Origin: Sphingomonas pituitosa NBRC 102491
Lineage (GTDB): Bacteria; Pseudomonadota; Alphaproteobacteria; Sphingomonadales; Sphingomonadaceae
Direction of reading: 5' to 3'
DNA length: 64,000 nt
Assembly: GCF_001598435.1 (NCBI RefSeq)
Contig: NZ_BCYY01000020.1
Coordinates: forward strand, 1 to 64,000
Shown: positions 42,862 to 51,817 of the stretch, piece after piece
Position numbering within the stretch: the stretch's first letter is position 1
Layout of the letters: each line of letters opens with the position of its first letter
The notes under the pieces: model-generated
Told to the model about the DNA's origin: nothing
Databases searched by the model: none
What the model saw: only the letters and a program-made list of their open reading frames with translations
Program-made: the position numbers and the translations under genes

Positions 42862-44481
42862 TCATGCCATCACGTTGCGGCCGCGCTGCACGATCGCGCT
42901 GTGCCCCACACTCGCCTTCAGGCTGCGCGCGGTGACGGTCTCGACGAACACCCAGTCGTTGCGCGCCTGATCGGGCGTGAGCGTCAGCGCCATGTAGCCG
43001 CGGCGGCTGGTGTCGCACCATTTCAGCTCGGGATTGGCGCGCACCATGGCGGCAGCCACCAGCTTGGGATCGGTCTTGAGCGCGCTCTCGAACCCCGGCG
43101 AGGTCACCGCATGGCCCGCGAATTCGACGCCCGCGGCCTTGCCGTCCTGTGCGAGATCGAACGCCCAGGCATTGTGGCTGTCGCCGCACACGACGAGCAG
43201 GTTGGCGCCCATGCCTTGCGAGGATTTGAGGAACCGCGCACGCGCCGCCGGATAGCCGCCCCAGCTGTCATAGCCGAGCGGCAAGCCCAGTCTGCCCGCC
43301 GTCACGCCCGCCTGGACATAGGCCCTGGCGCGCGGATCGGCGTCCGGTGCCAGCCAGCCCATCGCATCGGCCGGGGTCGACAGATTGCCCAGGATCGTGC
43401 CGAAGCCGACCACCTGCCAGCGCTGCCCCGCCTGCACCGAGCGGCGCATCGCATGATCCAGCCACACCTCCTGCTCGCTGCCCAGCATCGTCACGGCCGG
43501 ATCGTGCCAGGGGCCGTCGCGGAAGGCGGTGAGCGCCTTGACCGGATCGGCGTCCTTGAACAGCGGCGCGACATCGGGCTGCTGGCTGCGCGCGAGCAGC
43601 CGGCTCTCGGTGCGGAAGAAGGTCGCCAGCGTGCCGATCTCGTAGCTGCCCCACGGCGTCTCGGAGACCGGCATCCACTCGCGGAACACCTGCATCGCCG
43701 CGGCCTTGCGCGCGCTCCAGTCGCCTTCGTCGTCCTGATGATTCTCGGCGCCGCCTTCCCAGCTGTCATTGGCGCTTTCATGGTCGTCCCACTGGACGAG
43801 CATCGGCTTGGCCGCGTGCAGCGCCTGCAGATCGGGGTCGGCGCGGTAGCTGGCATAGCGCAGGCGATAGTCGGCAAGGTGGATCATCTCGCCGGCGGGC
43901 TCGGGCCAGCGGCCGCCGATCGCGCCGCCGGCGGGGGCATAGCCGCCCTGCTTATACTCGTAGAGATAGTCGCCGAGATGGACCCACAGGTCGATGTCGT
44001 CGCGCGCCGCCGCGTGACCATAGGCGTTGAAATAGCCGAACGGCAGATTCGAGCAGGAGAAGATCGCGATGCCGAAGCGGCGCGCATCGCCCAGCGGCAG
44101 CGTCTTGGTGCGGCCGACGGGGGAAAAGCTGCCGTCGGGCGCCACGAAGCGGTAGAAATAGCGCGTGTCCGGCGAAAGCCCCGCCACCGTCACTTTCGCG
44201 GTGTGGTCGCGCCACGGCCCGGTGATCTGCTCGCCTTCCGCCACGACGCGGGCGAAGTCGGCGCTGGCGGAGACCTGCGCGCGCAGCTTCACCGCGCCGC
44301 CATCGGCCGGGACGTAGCGCGTCCACAGCAGCATCGTGTCGGGACCGGGCTCGCCGCTCGCCACCGAATGGGTGAAGCCGCGCGCCGTCGCCTGGGCGAG
44401 CGCCACGCCCGGCAGCGACAATGCACCGATCCCGAGCGTTCCGGTGAGCAATAGCGAGCGGCGGTCGATACGGAATTTCAT
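42862..44481 (-). CDS. phoD: Alkaline phosphatase PhoD family, Tat-exported
   Basis: Protein of 539 residues starting with a twin-arginine signal (RIDRRSLLLTGTLGIGALSL), meaning export of a folded, metal-loaded enzyme. The PhoD N-terminal domain begins FTHSVASGEPGPDTMLLWTRY. The catalytic domain includes FSCSNLPFGYFNAY, LWVHLGDYLYEY, QWDDHESANDSWEG and LLVVCGDSHNAWAFDL, which supply the iron/calcium ligands. It releases phosphate from phosphomono- and diesters in the periplasm. The ATG at 44481 directly precedes the signal. A Pho box was not identified by eye in the 267-base divergent region upstream. Confidence 0.93.
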   Translation of the reverse strand: MKFRIDRRSLLLTGTLGIGALSLPGVALAQATARGFTHSVASGEPGPDTMLLWTRYVPADGGAVKLRAQVSASADFARVVAEGEQITGPWRDHTAKVTVAGLSPDTRYFYRFVAPDGSFSPVGRTKTLPLGDARRFGIAIFSCSNLPFGYFNAYGHAAARDDIDLWVHLGDYLYEYKQGGYAPAGGAIGGRWPEPAGEMIHLADYRLRYASYRADPDLQALHAAKPMLVQWDDHESANDSWEGGAENHQDDEGDWSARKAAAMQVFREWMPVSETPWGSYEIGTLATFFRTESRLLARSQQPDVAPLFKDADPVKALTAFRDGPWHDPAVTMLGSEQEVWLDHAMRRSVQAGQRWQVVGFGTILGNLSTPADAMGWLAPDADPRARAYVQAGVTAGRLGLPLGYDSWGGYPAARARFLKSSQGMGANLLVVCGDSHNAWAFDLAQDGKAAGVEFAGHAVTSPGFESALKTDPKLVAAAMVRANPELKWCDTSRRGYMALTLTPDQARNDWVFVETVTARSLKASVGHSAIVQRGRNVMA

Positions 44482-44613
44482 CTGGTCGCGTCCCTTTTTC
44501 GGTCCGCCGCTCCGTGCCGCCAATTGGTGTCGTGTTCGTGACAGCTGAACAAAGCTCGGCTAGGCAAAGACCCGAATCGGCATTTGGGGCGTTGAAAATG
44601 GGGGAACGCACCT

Positions 44614-44635
44614 GCCGGACGGGAAACCCGCCGGC
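44614..44635. other. Strong hairpin in a divergent promoter region
   Basis: GCCGG-A-CGGG-AAA-CCCG-CCGGC forms nine base pairs with one bulged A and a three-base loop. It lies between the divergent phoD and GT39-like genes, 113 bases before the latter's start. CGCAAAGAGACG follows. There is no T-run on either side. It may be a leader RNA structure of the rightward gene. Confidence 0.4.
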
Positions 44636-44748
44636 CGCAAAGAGACGAAGGCGTACGTGAAGCTATCTCGAACTGCGCGGGGCACGGCCCGGCCGCACCG
44701 TGACGACCGCACGGCATCGCATGGCGTCGAACCAGGCACGGCGCGCTG

Positions 44749-46296
44749 ATGGCAACGCGCGTTGCTACGGTCGCCGTCGGTGCGCCCAAAGCGGGCCTGG
44801 GAGCGGCGGCAGCGGCACTGCCGCGCTGGCTGGTCCTGTTCGCCACCGCCGTCGCGGTTCGCGCCGTCACCTTCGGCAACCCGCTCGTGGCCGTGGACGA
44901 ACAATTCTACTGGGTCACTGCCCAGCGGATGCTGCACGGTGCCGTGCCCTTCGTGGACATCTGGGATCGCAAGCCGGTCGGCCTGTTCCTGCTCTACCTC
45001 CCCGCCGCCGCGCTGGGAATGCCCTGGGGAATCCTTGCCTATCAGCTGATGGCGCTGGCCTGCGTGGTGCTGACCGCGGGCATGATCGCCCGAATCAGCG
45101 ACAGGGTGGGCTGGCAGGCCGGCGCGCTGCCGGCCGCGCTGCTCTACATCCTCATGCTGAACGTGGTCGACGGCCAGGGCGGCCAGGCGCCGATCTTCTA
45201 CAACCTGCTGACCATAGGCGCGGTCGCGCTGCTGCTGCCTCGGCCGACCGATCGCGACGGCGACCCCGTCCGCGTAGGTCGCAACCTGCTGGCGATGCTG
45301 CTGATCGGCCTGGCCCTGCAGGTGAAATACACCGTGCTGTTCGAAGGCCTGTTTTTCGGCCTCTGGCTGCTCCGCCGCGAGGCGGTGCTGGGCGCCGGGC
45401 TGCACCACATCGCACGGCGCGGACTGGGCTATGCCGGAATGGCGATGCTGCCCACGCTGCTGGCTGCGGCAACCTATGCGTGGCTCGGCCAGTTCGATGC
45501 CTGGGCCTATGCCAATTTCGGCTCGATCCTCGATCGCCGCGGCGATCCCTTCATCGATCTCGTCGGCGCCTTTTTCGAAGTGATGGTACCGCTGGCGCCG
45601 CTGCTGGTGCTGAGCGGCCTCGGCTGGGCGCGGCTGCGGCGCGGCCGCGCGGTAACGCCGGCGGCGCGGCTGCTGATGGGCTGGCTGATCGCCGCGATGG
45701 TCGGGCTGCTCGTCTTCGGTTCCTGGTACCCGCATTACGCGCTGCCGGTGCTGGTACCCGCCAGCCTGTGCTGTGCCGCGACCTTCGCGCAGGACCGCCG
45801 CGCCCGCCGCGTGATCGCGCCCGCGCTACTGGCGGTGGCGCTGGTAGCCGGCACGCTCTGCGTGGTCGTCGCGCAGGCCAAGCGCGGCAATGCGGCGCAG
45901 CTGGCGGCGATCGCCGACGGGATCGGCCATGGCAGCGGCTGCCTGTACGTGCACTCGGGCAATTCGATGCTCTACGGCGCGACCGAGCGCTGCGCGCTGA
46001 GCCCCTGGCTGTTCCCGGATCACCTGTCCCGCGAGCGGGAGGACGGTGCGCTGGGCATCGACCAGATCGCCGAAGTCGATCGCATCTTCGCGCAGCGGCC
46101 GGCGGTGGTGGTGATGCGCACGCCGTTCCGCGGCGAGCGCCCGGCGGTGCGGGCCCGGGTCCAGCACTATCTGCGCCGGCTCGGCTACGGCGTGCGCGGC
46201 ACCTATCTGCTCGGCACCGTGCCGACCACCGTCTATGCGGCGCCGGCGGTTTCCGCGGCGGCACCGCCCCGGCGCGCGGCGAGCAGGCCGGCATAA
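44749..46296 (+). CDS. GT39-like (ArnT/PMT-type) membrane glycosyltransferase
   Basis: Integral membrane protein of 515 residues with about ten transmembrane helices. The first periplasmic loop carries the acidic catalytic-type motif NPLVAVDEQFYWVTAQRM, followed by VPFVDIWDRKPVGLFLLYL; both resemble lipid-linked sugar transferases of the ArnT/PMT (GT-C) class. Such enzymes move a sugar from a polyprenyl donor to an acceptor at the periplasmic face. The acceptor is unknown; lipid A, a glycolipid or an exopolysaccharide are candidates. The final 64 bases overlap the convergent glycosyltransferase gene. The likely leader upstream contains a strong hairpin. Confidence 0.78.
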   Translation: MATRVATVAVGAPKAGLGAAAAALPRWLVLFATAVAVRAVTFGNPLVAVDEQFYWVTAQRMLHGAVPFVDIWDRKPVGLFLLYLPAAALGMPWGILAYQLMALACVVLTAGMIARISDRVGWQAGALPAALLYILMLNVVDGQGGQAPIFYNLLTIGAVALLLPRPTDRDGDPVRVGRNLLAMLLIGLALQVKYTVLFEGLFFGLWLLRREAVLGAGLHHIARRGLGYAGMAMLPTLLAAATYAWLGQFDAWAYANFGSILDRRGDPFIDLVGAFFEVMVPLAPLLVLSGLGWARLRRGRAVTPAARLLMGWLIAAMVGLLVFGSWYPHYALPVLVPASLCCAATFAQDRRARRVIAPALLAVALVAGTLCVVVAQAKRGNAAQLAAIADGIGHGSGCLYVHSGNSMLYGATERCALSPWLFPDHLSREREDGALGIDQIAEVDRIFAQRPAVVVMRTPFRGERPAVRARVQHYLRRLGYGVRGTYLLGTVPTTVYAAPAVSAAAPPRRAASRPA

Positions 46297-47432
46297 TAGT
46301 CCATCAGCGCAGCGGCGTGGTCGGCGTCGCTGCGTACCTTCGCTGCGCCTATCCGGGCGGCATGCCGCAGGATCGTCTGGTCGCGCGCGAACAGGCGGCG
46401 GATGGCATCGGCAGCCGAGAGCGTGTCGCGGGCGGCGTAGGTTTCCGCGAAGTGCGGATCGGCGATCTCGGCGAAACCGCCCTCGTCGGGCCCGATCAGC
46501 GGCAGCCCGGAGGCCAGCGCTTCCCATGCGACGAGCCCGAACGGCTCCGCATCCGATCCATGGATCAGGCCGTCGCAGCTCGCCATGATGCGCGACAGCC
46601 GCAGCCGGTCATATACCGGGCGGAAGATGCGGATGTGCGGGCTGTCGGCGATCAGCGCTTCCAGCTGGTGCCGCTGCGGGCCGTCGCCCAGCAGCATCAG
46701 CCCCACCGGCAGATCGTTCGCCGCCGCCTCCACTGCCTCGATCACCAGCGGCCAGCGCTTCTCCTTGTGGTGGCGCCCCAGGCCGAGCAGCAGATGCCCC
46801 TCCGGCGGCAGGCCAAGCTGGGCAAGCAGCGACACGCGCAGCTTCTCGTCGCGCAGGTCCGGCGAGAACCAGCCGCGGTCGATCCCGAGCGGTACCGAGG
46901 CATCGACGTTCAGCCCGCGCCGCTCGAATCGCTTGGCGAGCGCGGGGCCGTTGGTGACGAAGGCATCATAATGGCTGAGGAAGCGCGCCATGTAGCGGGT
47001 GTACCAGCCGAACGCCTGTTCCACCTGCAGCGGCGTGGCGACGCTGTCGAGCCAGCGCTGCGGATAGGTGCCGACCAGATCGCCATGGGCGAAATAGACC
47101 TTCAGCGCATCGCCCTGCCAGCGCCCCACCGTCCAGGCCGGCAGCCAGGGTGAGCTGTTCTCGACGATGTCGGGCTTGAGCCGGTCGAGCGCTTCCCAGA
47201 CCGGCTCGTCCTTGACGAAGATGCGATAATTGCGGTCGAGCAGCAGCGGCGGGGCCTTGATCCAGTGGATCGCGCCGCCCCCCGGCCGCTCCTCCACCGC
47301 CGTCTCGGCGCCAGGCGCGACGACGATCAGCTCGTGCCCCAGATCGGCCATCAGGCCCATCTTGCGGTCCAGATAGGTGCGCACCCCGCCGCCCGTGGGA
47401 GAGTAGAACTCGTTGACGTCAACGATGCGCAT
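46233..47432 (-). CDS. Glycosyltransferase family 4-type (GT-B) enzyme
   Basis: Protein of 399 residues with the GT-B fold. The N-terminus MRIVDVNEFYSPTGGGVRTY is typical of family 4 enzymes. The donor-binding half has LLLGLGRHHKEKRWPLVIEA and ends with HGSDAEPFGLVAWEALASG, which contains the E-x7-E nucleotide-sugar motif. It is probably cytoplasmic or peripheral. It reads away from the DUF2141 and membrane-protein genes (gap of eight bases), so the three form one unit. A role in making a surface glycolipid is an inference. I start at 47432; the frame upstream to 47984 overlaps the DUF2141 gene. Confidence 0.88.
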   Translation of the reverse strand: MRIVDVNEFYSPTGGGVRTYLDRKMGLMADLGHELIVVAPGAETAVEERPGGGAIHWIKAPPLLLDRNYRIFVKDEPVWEALDRLKPDIVENSSPWLPAWTVGRWQGDALKVYFAHGDLVGTYPQRWLDSVATPLQVEQAFGWYTRYMARFLSHYDAFVTNGPALAKRFERRGLNVDASVPLGIDRGWFSPDLRDEKLRVSLLAQLGLPPEGHLLLGLGRHHKEKRWPLVIEAVEAAANDLPVGLMLLGDGPQRHQLEALIADSPHIRIFRPVYDRLRLSRIMASCDGLIHGSDAEPFGLVAWEALASGLPLIGPDEGGFAEIADPHFAETYAARDTLSAADAIRRLFARDQTILRHAARIGAAKVRSDADHAAALMDYYAGLLAARRGGAAAETAGAA

Positions 47433-47440
47433 GCAGGCCC

Positions 47441-47959
47441 TCAGTTGAGCGGCGCAAAGCCCCCGAGCCCGCGCAGATACTGCGCTCGAATGTTCACGTT
47501 GGTCACTCCGTTCCCGACGTGCACGATCGCCTGACGCAATTTGGGACGGCTGCGGCCGAGGCGCTGGTTCGACGGGAAGCCCGCGCCGTCGGTCCAGAAG
47601 TCGAACTTGTTCTTGCCGTCCCGGTCGTGGGTGAACAGCACGGCATAGGTGCCCGGCGCGGGCACCCGGATGCACATCACCACCGCGCCGGCGTGCGGCG
47701 TGTCGGCCCAGATGCGCCGGAAGGTCTTGCCTTCCTTCGCCAGGTCGCGATCGTCCTTGAGGAAATCCTCCTCGGTCGCGGGGTAGAGTTCCAGCTTCAG
47801 CCGGCCGGCGCGATCCTTGAGGCCGCTGACCTCGACCTGGATGGCGGGGCCGCGCCCGCTGCTGCAGGCGGCGGCATCCTCGCCGAGCACCTGTGCCGAC
47901 GCGCCGGGTGCGGCGGTGGCAGCAAGCACGGTCGCGACAAGAAGGGCGGAGCGGTTCAT
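47441..47959 (-). CDS. DUF2141 domain-containing secreted protein
   Basis: Protein of 172 residues with a signal peptide (SALLVATVLAATAAPGASA). The DUF2141 beta domain includes GRLKLELYPATEEDFL, then VPAPGTYAVLFTHDRDGKNKFDFW and a final VTNVNIRAQYLRG. The DxDGNxKxD-like stretch is typical of this family, whose function is unknown. It starts within the ATGA at the end of the polytopic membrane protein gene, and the glycosyltransferase follows eight bases after its stop. Confidence 0.88.
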   Translation of the reverse strand: MNRSALLVATVLAATAAPGASAQVLGEDAAACSSGRGPAIQVEVSGLKDRAGRLKLELYPATEEDFLKDDRDLAKEGKTFRRIWADTPHAGAVVMCIRVPAPGTYAVLFTHDRDGKNKFDFWTDGAGFPSNQRLGRSRPKLRQAIVHVGNGVTNVNIRAQYLRGLGGFAPLN

Positions 47960-48864
47960 GCGTCTTTCCTCGTGAGCAGTGCATGCAGGCCGAAGCCCGC
48001 GATCAGGATCATATGGGCAACCAGCGACAGCCCGGCGATCAGCGCCATCAGCTCGGACAGCGCCTCGCCCTGGCCGATGATCATGATGGCGAAGCTGGCG
48101 AACAGCAGTTCCTTGTTCGGGACCAGCGGCAGGCGCCAGGCGAGCAGCCGCCCGGCGGAAAGCAGCAGCCAGATGCCGACCGAGACCTGCGGCATCGCGA
48201 AATGCCAGGCGAAGGCGACCAGCACCGAGCTGGTGATGATGCGCACGCAGTGGATGCCGAACACCCACCACAGCTGTCCGCGGGGGAGCGAGAAGACCCG
48301 CTTCGAAAAGATCAGAAAGGGCAGCGACATCGCGAAGATCACCGCGATCGAGCCCATCAGCGTGTTGAACTCGGCCGGCTTCAGCAGGTCGATGCCGAAC
48401 GGCAGCGCGAGGGCGAGCACCGCCAGCGTCATCGCGTTGCCGGCAATGGCGGAAAGGATCGTCACGTCCTTCACCGCGCCGAACGGGGCCGCCACCATCT
48501 GCGTGCGCTGGCGCGCCCAGGCGTAGAAATAGGCCTCGCCCGAATAGCCGAGCAGCACTTCGTTCGCGATCCGCTTCTTGTGGAGCGCGATCATCCCGTC
48601 GATCGGAATGCGCCACAGCTTGCGGAAGATGATGAAGTCGAAGGTCGGCGAGCAGATGTAATAGAACAGGAAAACGACGTAGAAGCGCGGATCGGCGGGC
48701 ATGGCGAGCTTGGCAACCCCGCCGCCGAACAGCTCGCGCGCCAACCCCACCACCATCAGCAGCGTGAGCGCGCCGCCGAGCCACATCGGCCAGCGGCGCT
48801 TGATCTTCTCGACGGGCTCCAGCCCTGCCAGATCGGGTGCAGCCGGAACCGCTGCTTCGGCCAT
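47956..48864 (-). CDS. Polytopic membrane protein, function unknown
   Basis: Protein of about 302 residues with roughly eight transmembrane helices, for example YVVFLFYYICSPTFDFIIF, TLAVLALALPFGIDLL and IAVIFAMSLPFLIF. The helix pattern faintly recalls the flippase-like membrane domain of lysylphosphatidylglycerol synthases, but I see no firm signature. I prefer the ATG at 48864, which has a GGTGA element upstream; a GTG at 48921 would add 19 residues. It heads the unit with the DUF2141 and GT4 genes, so a part in envelope glycolipid handling is possible (inference). Confidence 0.7.
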   Translation of the reverse strand: MAEAAVPAAPDLAGLEPVEKIKRRWPMWLGGALTLLMVVGLARELFGGGVAKLAMPADPRFYVVFLFYYICSPTFDFIIFRKLWRIPIDGMIALHKKRIANEVLLGYSGEAYFYAWARQRTQMVAAPFGAVKDVTILSAIAGNAMTLAVLALALPFGIDLLKPAEFNTLMGSIAVIFAMSLPFLIFSKRVFSLPRGQLWWVFGIHCVRIITSSVLVAFAWHFAMPQVSVGIWLLLSAGRLLAWRLPLVPNKELLFASFAIMIIGQGEALSELMALIAGLSLVAHMILIAGFGLHALLTRKDA

Positions 48865-49112
48865 GCGCGTGTTCACCGAAGCGTCCCCAGCCTGCCTGTT
48901 CAATCCATTCAAAAGCGCCACCGAAAAGACCGAAACACTCTCACTCTTCCGCGGATCGGCGCTCCCGGCTCTCCGGCGCGTCGCGCGACATCAGGGTGTT
49001 TCGCAACACATTGCGGTTTATTCCGGCAGCGATTTGGGCGTTACAAAGGCAAACCGCAAGTAGAGGGCCAGCCCGGCCCGGCCCGCCGCGCGCGCTGGAG
49101 GCGGCGCACGCC

Positions 49113-51179
49113 TCAGCGCATCGCGTAGCGCAGCCCGATCCAAAGCGTGCGCGGGGTGGCGCGTTCGATGACGCCGCCGCCGCTGATTCCCGCCTGCACC
49201 TCGGCATCGAACAGGTTCTCGGCCCGGCCCTCGACCCGCAGCCTCCCCGTGACCGGCACGCCCAACGTGGCATCCACCGTCCAGGCTGAATCGAGCCGCG
49301 CGCTGTTCTGGTCGTCCTCGAACCGTTCGCCCGCGTAACGCGCGGTGATCGACGCATTGGCCGGCGCCGTCCGCCAGGCGAGCGTCGCCGAACCCTGGAA
49401 GCGCGGCGTCTGCGCCGGTCGCAGCCCGTCGAGCGATGCCGCGGCGCCCGAGGCTTGCACGCGGGAATCGGCATAGGCCCAGGAGCCTGCCAGGCTCCAC
49501 GCGCCGAGCGACCACCGCGCGTCCAGCTCGATGCCCTTTGCCTCCACCGCGTCGAGGTTCTGCCGCTGGCGATAGGCGCCAGACGCAGAGACGAAGCCGA
49601 CGCCGGGGAAGGTCCCCGGGCCGCGCGCCAGCGTCACATTGGCGATCGCGCCGTCCAGCCGGTTCCAATAGCCGGTTGCGCGCACGACGAGATCCGGCGC
49701 GGGGCGCAGATCGATGCCGAGCTCCCCGCCCCATAGCCGCTCGGGATCGAGGCCGGCATTCGCCGCCGTGGCGTCCGCCCCGGCGCGGAACGGGCGGTAG
49801 AGTTCGTTCAGGGTCGGCAGGCGCCACCCCCGATACCCCGCGGCCCGCAGCGTGACCGGGCCCAGCGCATAGGCGGCACCCAGCCGCCCGGTCGGCTCCC
49901 AGCCATGGCGGTTGCCGTAGCGCGTGTCGGTGAGGACGGGACCGGATGCCAGCGGCACCTCGACCAGGCTGCCGTCGGTGATCGTCCAATGATCCAGCCG
50001 GCCGCCGGCATCCAGCGTCCATCCCCCGCCGGAATAGCCGGCATTGGCGAAGCCGCCGGTGGTGAGGCTCGCGCCGCCCGCGACGCGCCGCCGCGTCGGA
50101 CTGGTGCCGACGAAGGTGTAGAGCTCGCGCGTCTCGCCGGAAACGCGGCGAAGATCCCCGCCCAGCCGCAGCGTCACGCCCCCGCCGACCGGCGGTGCGA
50201 CTTCGATCCGGCCGCCGATGCCGGTCGCCGGGACGTCCTGCTGCACGACGGGACTTACGGTGTCGCGCGCGGCGGAGATGCTAGCGAAGCCGCTCTCGAA
50301 CTGTCGCACCTGCAGATAGGCAAGCGCGGACCAGCCCCACTCGCCCTTCTGCCCGTTGCCGCGGCGGACGAGGCGCAGGCTGGCATCGGCGCCCTTGCTC
50401 CGCACGTCGGTAAAGGCGGTGCCGCGGTCGCGCTGGTCGATAAAGCCGGAGACGTTGGTCTGGAGTTCGGTGCCGCCCCCCAGATCGGCGACGCCGCGCA
50501 CCGCGACGCTTGCCTGCTCGTACGGCGCGGCGCGGTCGACGCGGCCGGGGTTGACGATCGGCACGAAGCCGTCGCTGCGGCCATATTGCCCGGCGAGGGT
50601 GAGGAACCCGCCGTTCACCGGCACCGCCGCCACGGCACTGGCGTCGACGCTGTCGCGGCTGCCATAGAAACCGGCGAGGTTCAGCGTGCCGAGTTCGGCC
50701 GGGGTGCCGCTCTCCAGTTCGACGGTTCCTGCGAGTGCGCCGGGCCCGGCAAAGCCGCTGCCGCCGCCGCGCGTCACCCGCACGCCGGCCAGGCGCCCCG
50801 GCATATAGGCGGGGAACGGCACCCAGCCGCCGAACGGATCGGTCTGCGGCACGCCGTCGAGCAGCAGCAGCGCGCGGCTGGAGGCATTGCCGCCCAGTCC
50901 GCGCAGCGTGATGCCCTGGCTGGTCGGATGCGCGGAGGTGGAGGTGGAGCGCCGGAACTGCGCGAGGCCCGCGACGTCGGCCAGCACGTCCTCGATCCGG
51001 TTGCTCGCCGTGTCGGCCAGCCGCGCCCGGTCGATCGTTACCACGTCATAGGCGGCGTCGCCCGGCGGCACGTCGAGCCCGCGGCCGGTGACGATGATCT
51101 CGGTCGGCCCCGATTCCTGCGCGATGGCCGGCGCCGCCACGCACAGCGCCGCGACGGCGCACCCCAGTCTTTCAAGCAT
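49113..51179 (-). CDS. TonB-dependent outer membrane receptor
   Basis: Protein of 688 residues with a signal peptide (CAVAALCVAAPAIAQ). The plug domain starts with PTEIIVTGRGLDVPP and has GITLRGLGGNASSRALLLLDG. A 22-strand barrel is implied by the remaining alternating strands, ending in TLWIGLRYAMR with an aromatic close to the end. It imports a ligand such as a siderophore, cobalamin or a glycan using TonB energy; no marker for the ligand is present. It is the last gene of the long leftward run and overlaps maiA by eight bases, which is unusual for a receptor. Confidence 0.93.
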   Translation of the reverse strand: MLERLGCAVAALCVAAPAIAQESGPTEIIVTGRGLDVPPGDAAYDVVTIDRARLADTASNRIEDVLADVAGLAQFRRSTSTSAHPTSQGITLRGLGGNASSRALLLLDGVPQTDPFGGWVPFPAYMPGRLAGVRVTRGGGSGFAGPGALAGTVELESGTPAELGTLNLAGFYGSRDSVDASAVAAVPVNGGFLTLAGQYGRSDGFVPIVNPGRVDRAAPYEQASVAVRGVADLGGGTELQTNVSGFIDQRDRGTAFTDVRSKGADASLRLVRRGNGQKGEWGWSALAYLQVRQFESGFASISAARDTVSPVVQQDVPATGIGGRIEVAPPVGGGVTLRLGGDLRRVSGETRELYTFVGTSPTRRRVAGGASLTTGGFANAGYSGGGWTLDAGGRLDHWTITDGSLVEVPLASGPVLTDTRYGNRHGWEPTGRLGAAYALGPVTLRAAGYRGWRLPTLNELYRPFRAGADATAANAGLDPERLWGGELGIDLRPAPDLVVRATGYWNRLDGAIANVTLARGPGTFPGVGFVSASGAYRQRQNLDAVEAKGIELDARWSLGAWSLAGSWAYADSRVQASGAAASLDGLRPAQTPRFQGSATLAWRTAPANASITARYAGERFEDDQNSARLDSAWTVDATLGVPVTGRLRVEGRAENLFDAEVQAGISGGGVIERATPRTLWIGLRYAMR

Positions 51180-51813
51180 TCGGTGCGACTCGATCCGGAT
51201 GGGCGGCGGCGAAGGCCGGATGCGCGACGGCCGCCGCTTCCGCCTGCAGCAGGAGAGGATAGGCATCCAGCGGCACGGCGAAGCGCCGGGCGTTGAACAA
51301 TTGGGGCACGAGGAAACAGTCGGAGACGTCAGGAGCGGCACCGCCGAGGAAAGGGCCCCCGCCGCCGGCATTGCGAACCATCGCCTCCAGCGCCGTGAAC
51401 CCCTCGGTCATCCAGTGCGCCGTCCAGGCCGATCGGGCTTCCGCGCCGGCGCCCACCTGCTGCTCGAGATAGCGCATGACCCGCAGGTTGTTGATCGGGT
51501 GGATGTCCATGCCGATCACCATTGCCCGCGCCAGCGCTTCCGCCCGCGCGTCCGGGTCCACCGGGATCAACCGCGGCTCGGGATAGCGGGCGTCGAGCCA
51601 GTCGAGGATCGCCAGGCTCTGGGTGAACACCCGCCCCTCCGCCTCCAGCGCGGGCACCAGTCCCTGCGGGTTGCGCGCGAGATGCTCGGGGCTCCGCTGG
51701 GCATTTTCCAGCAGGGGCACCTCGTGGCGGACATAGCCCACCTCCTTCAGGTTCAGCGCGATCCGCACCCGGTAGCCCGCCGAGGAGCGGAAATAATCGT
51801 GCAGCACCAGCAT
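51172..51813 (-). CDS. maiA: Maleylacetoacetate isomerase (zeta-class GST family)
   Basis: Protein of 213 residues with a thioredoxin-like GST N-terminal domain: LHDYFRSSAGYRVRIALNLK contains the zeta-class SSxxxRVRIAL motif, where the serine activates glutathione. NPQGLVPALEAEGRVFTQSLAILDWLD is the glutathione-binding region. The C-terminal domain includes DIHPINNLRVMRYL, typical of MaiA. It isomerises maleylacetoacetate to fumarylacetoacetate in tyrosine breakdown, which would complement phhA elsewhere in this window. Fumarylacetoacetase and homogentisate dioxygenase are not present. It lies four bases after the AI-2E family gene. Confidence 0.92.
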   Translation of the reverse strand: MLVLHDYFRSSAGYRVRIALNLKEVGYVRHEVPLLENAQRSPEHLARNPQGLVPALEAEGRVFTQSLAILDWLDARYPEPRLIPVDPDARAEALARAMVIGMDIHPINNLRVMRYLEQQVGAGAEARSAWTAHWMTEGFTALEAMVRNAGGGGPFLGGAAPDVSDCFLVPQLFNARRFAVPLDAYPLLLQAEAAAVAHPAFAAAHPDRVAPNA

Positions 51814-51817
51814 GGGC

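Noticed and set aside
44560..44748. Possible c-di-GMP-I (GEMM) riboswitch before the GT39-like gene
   Set aside because: Only a short CGCAAAG and one hairpin agree; the second helix and tetraloop receptor could not be placed, so I do not call it.
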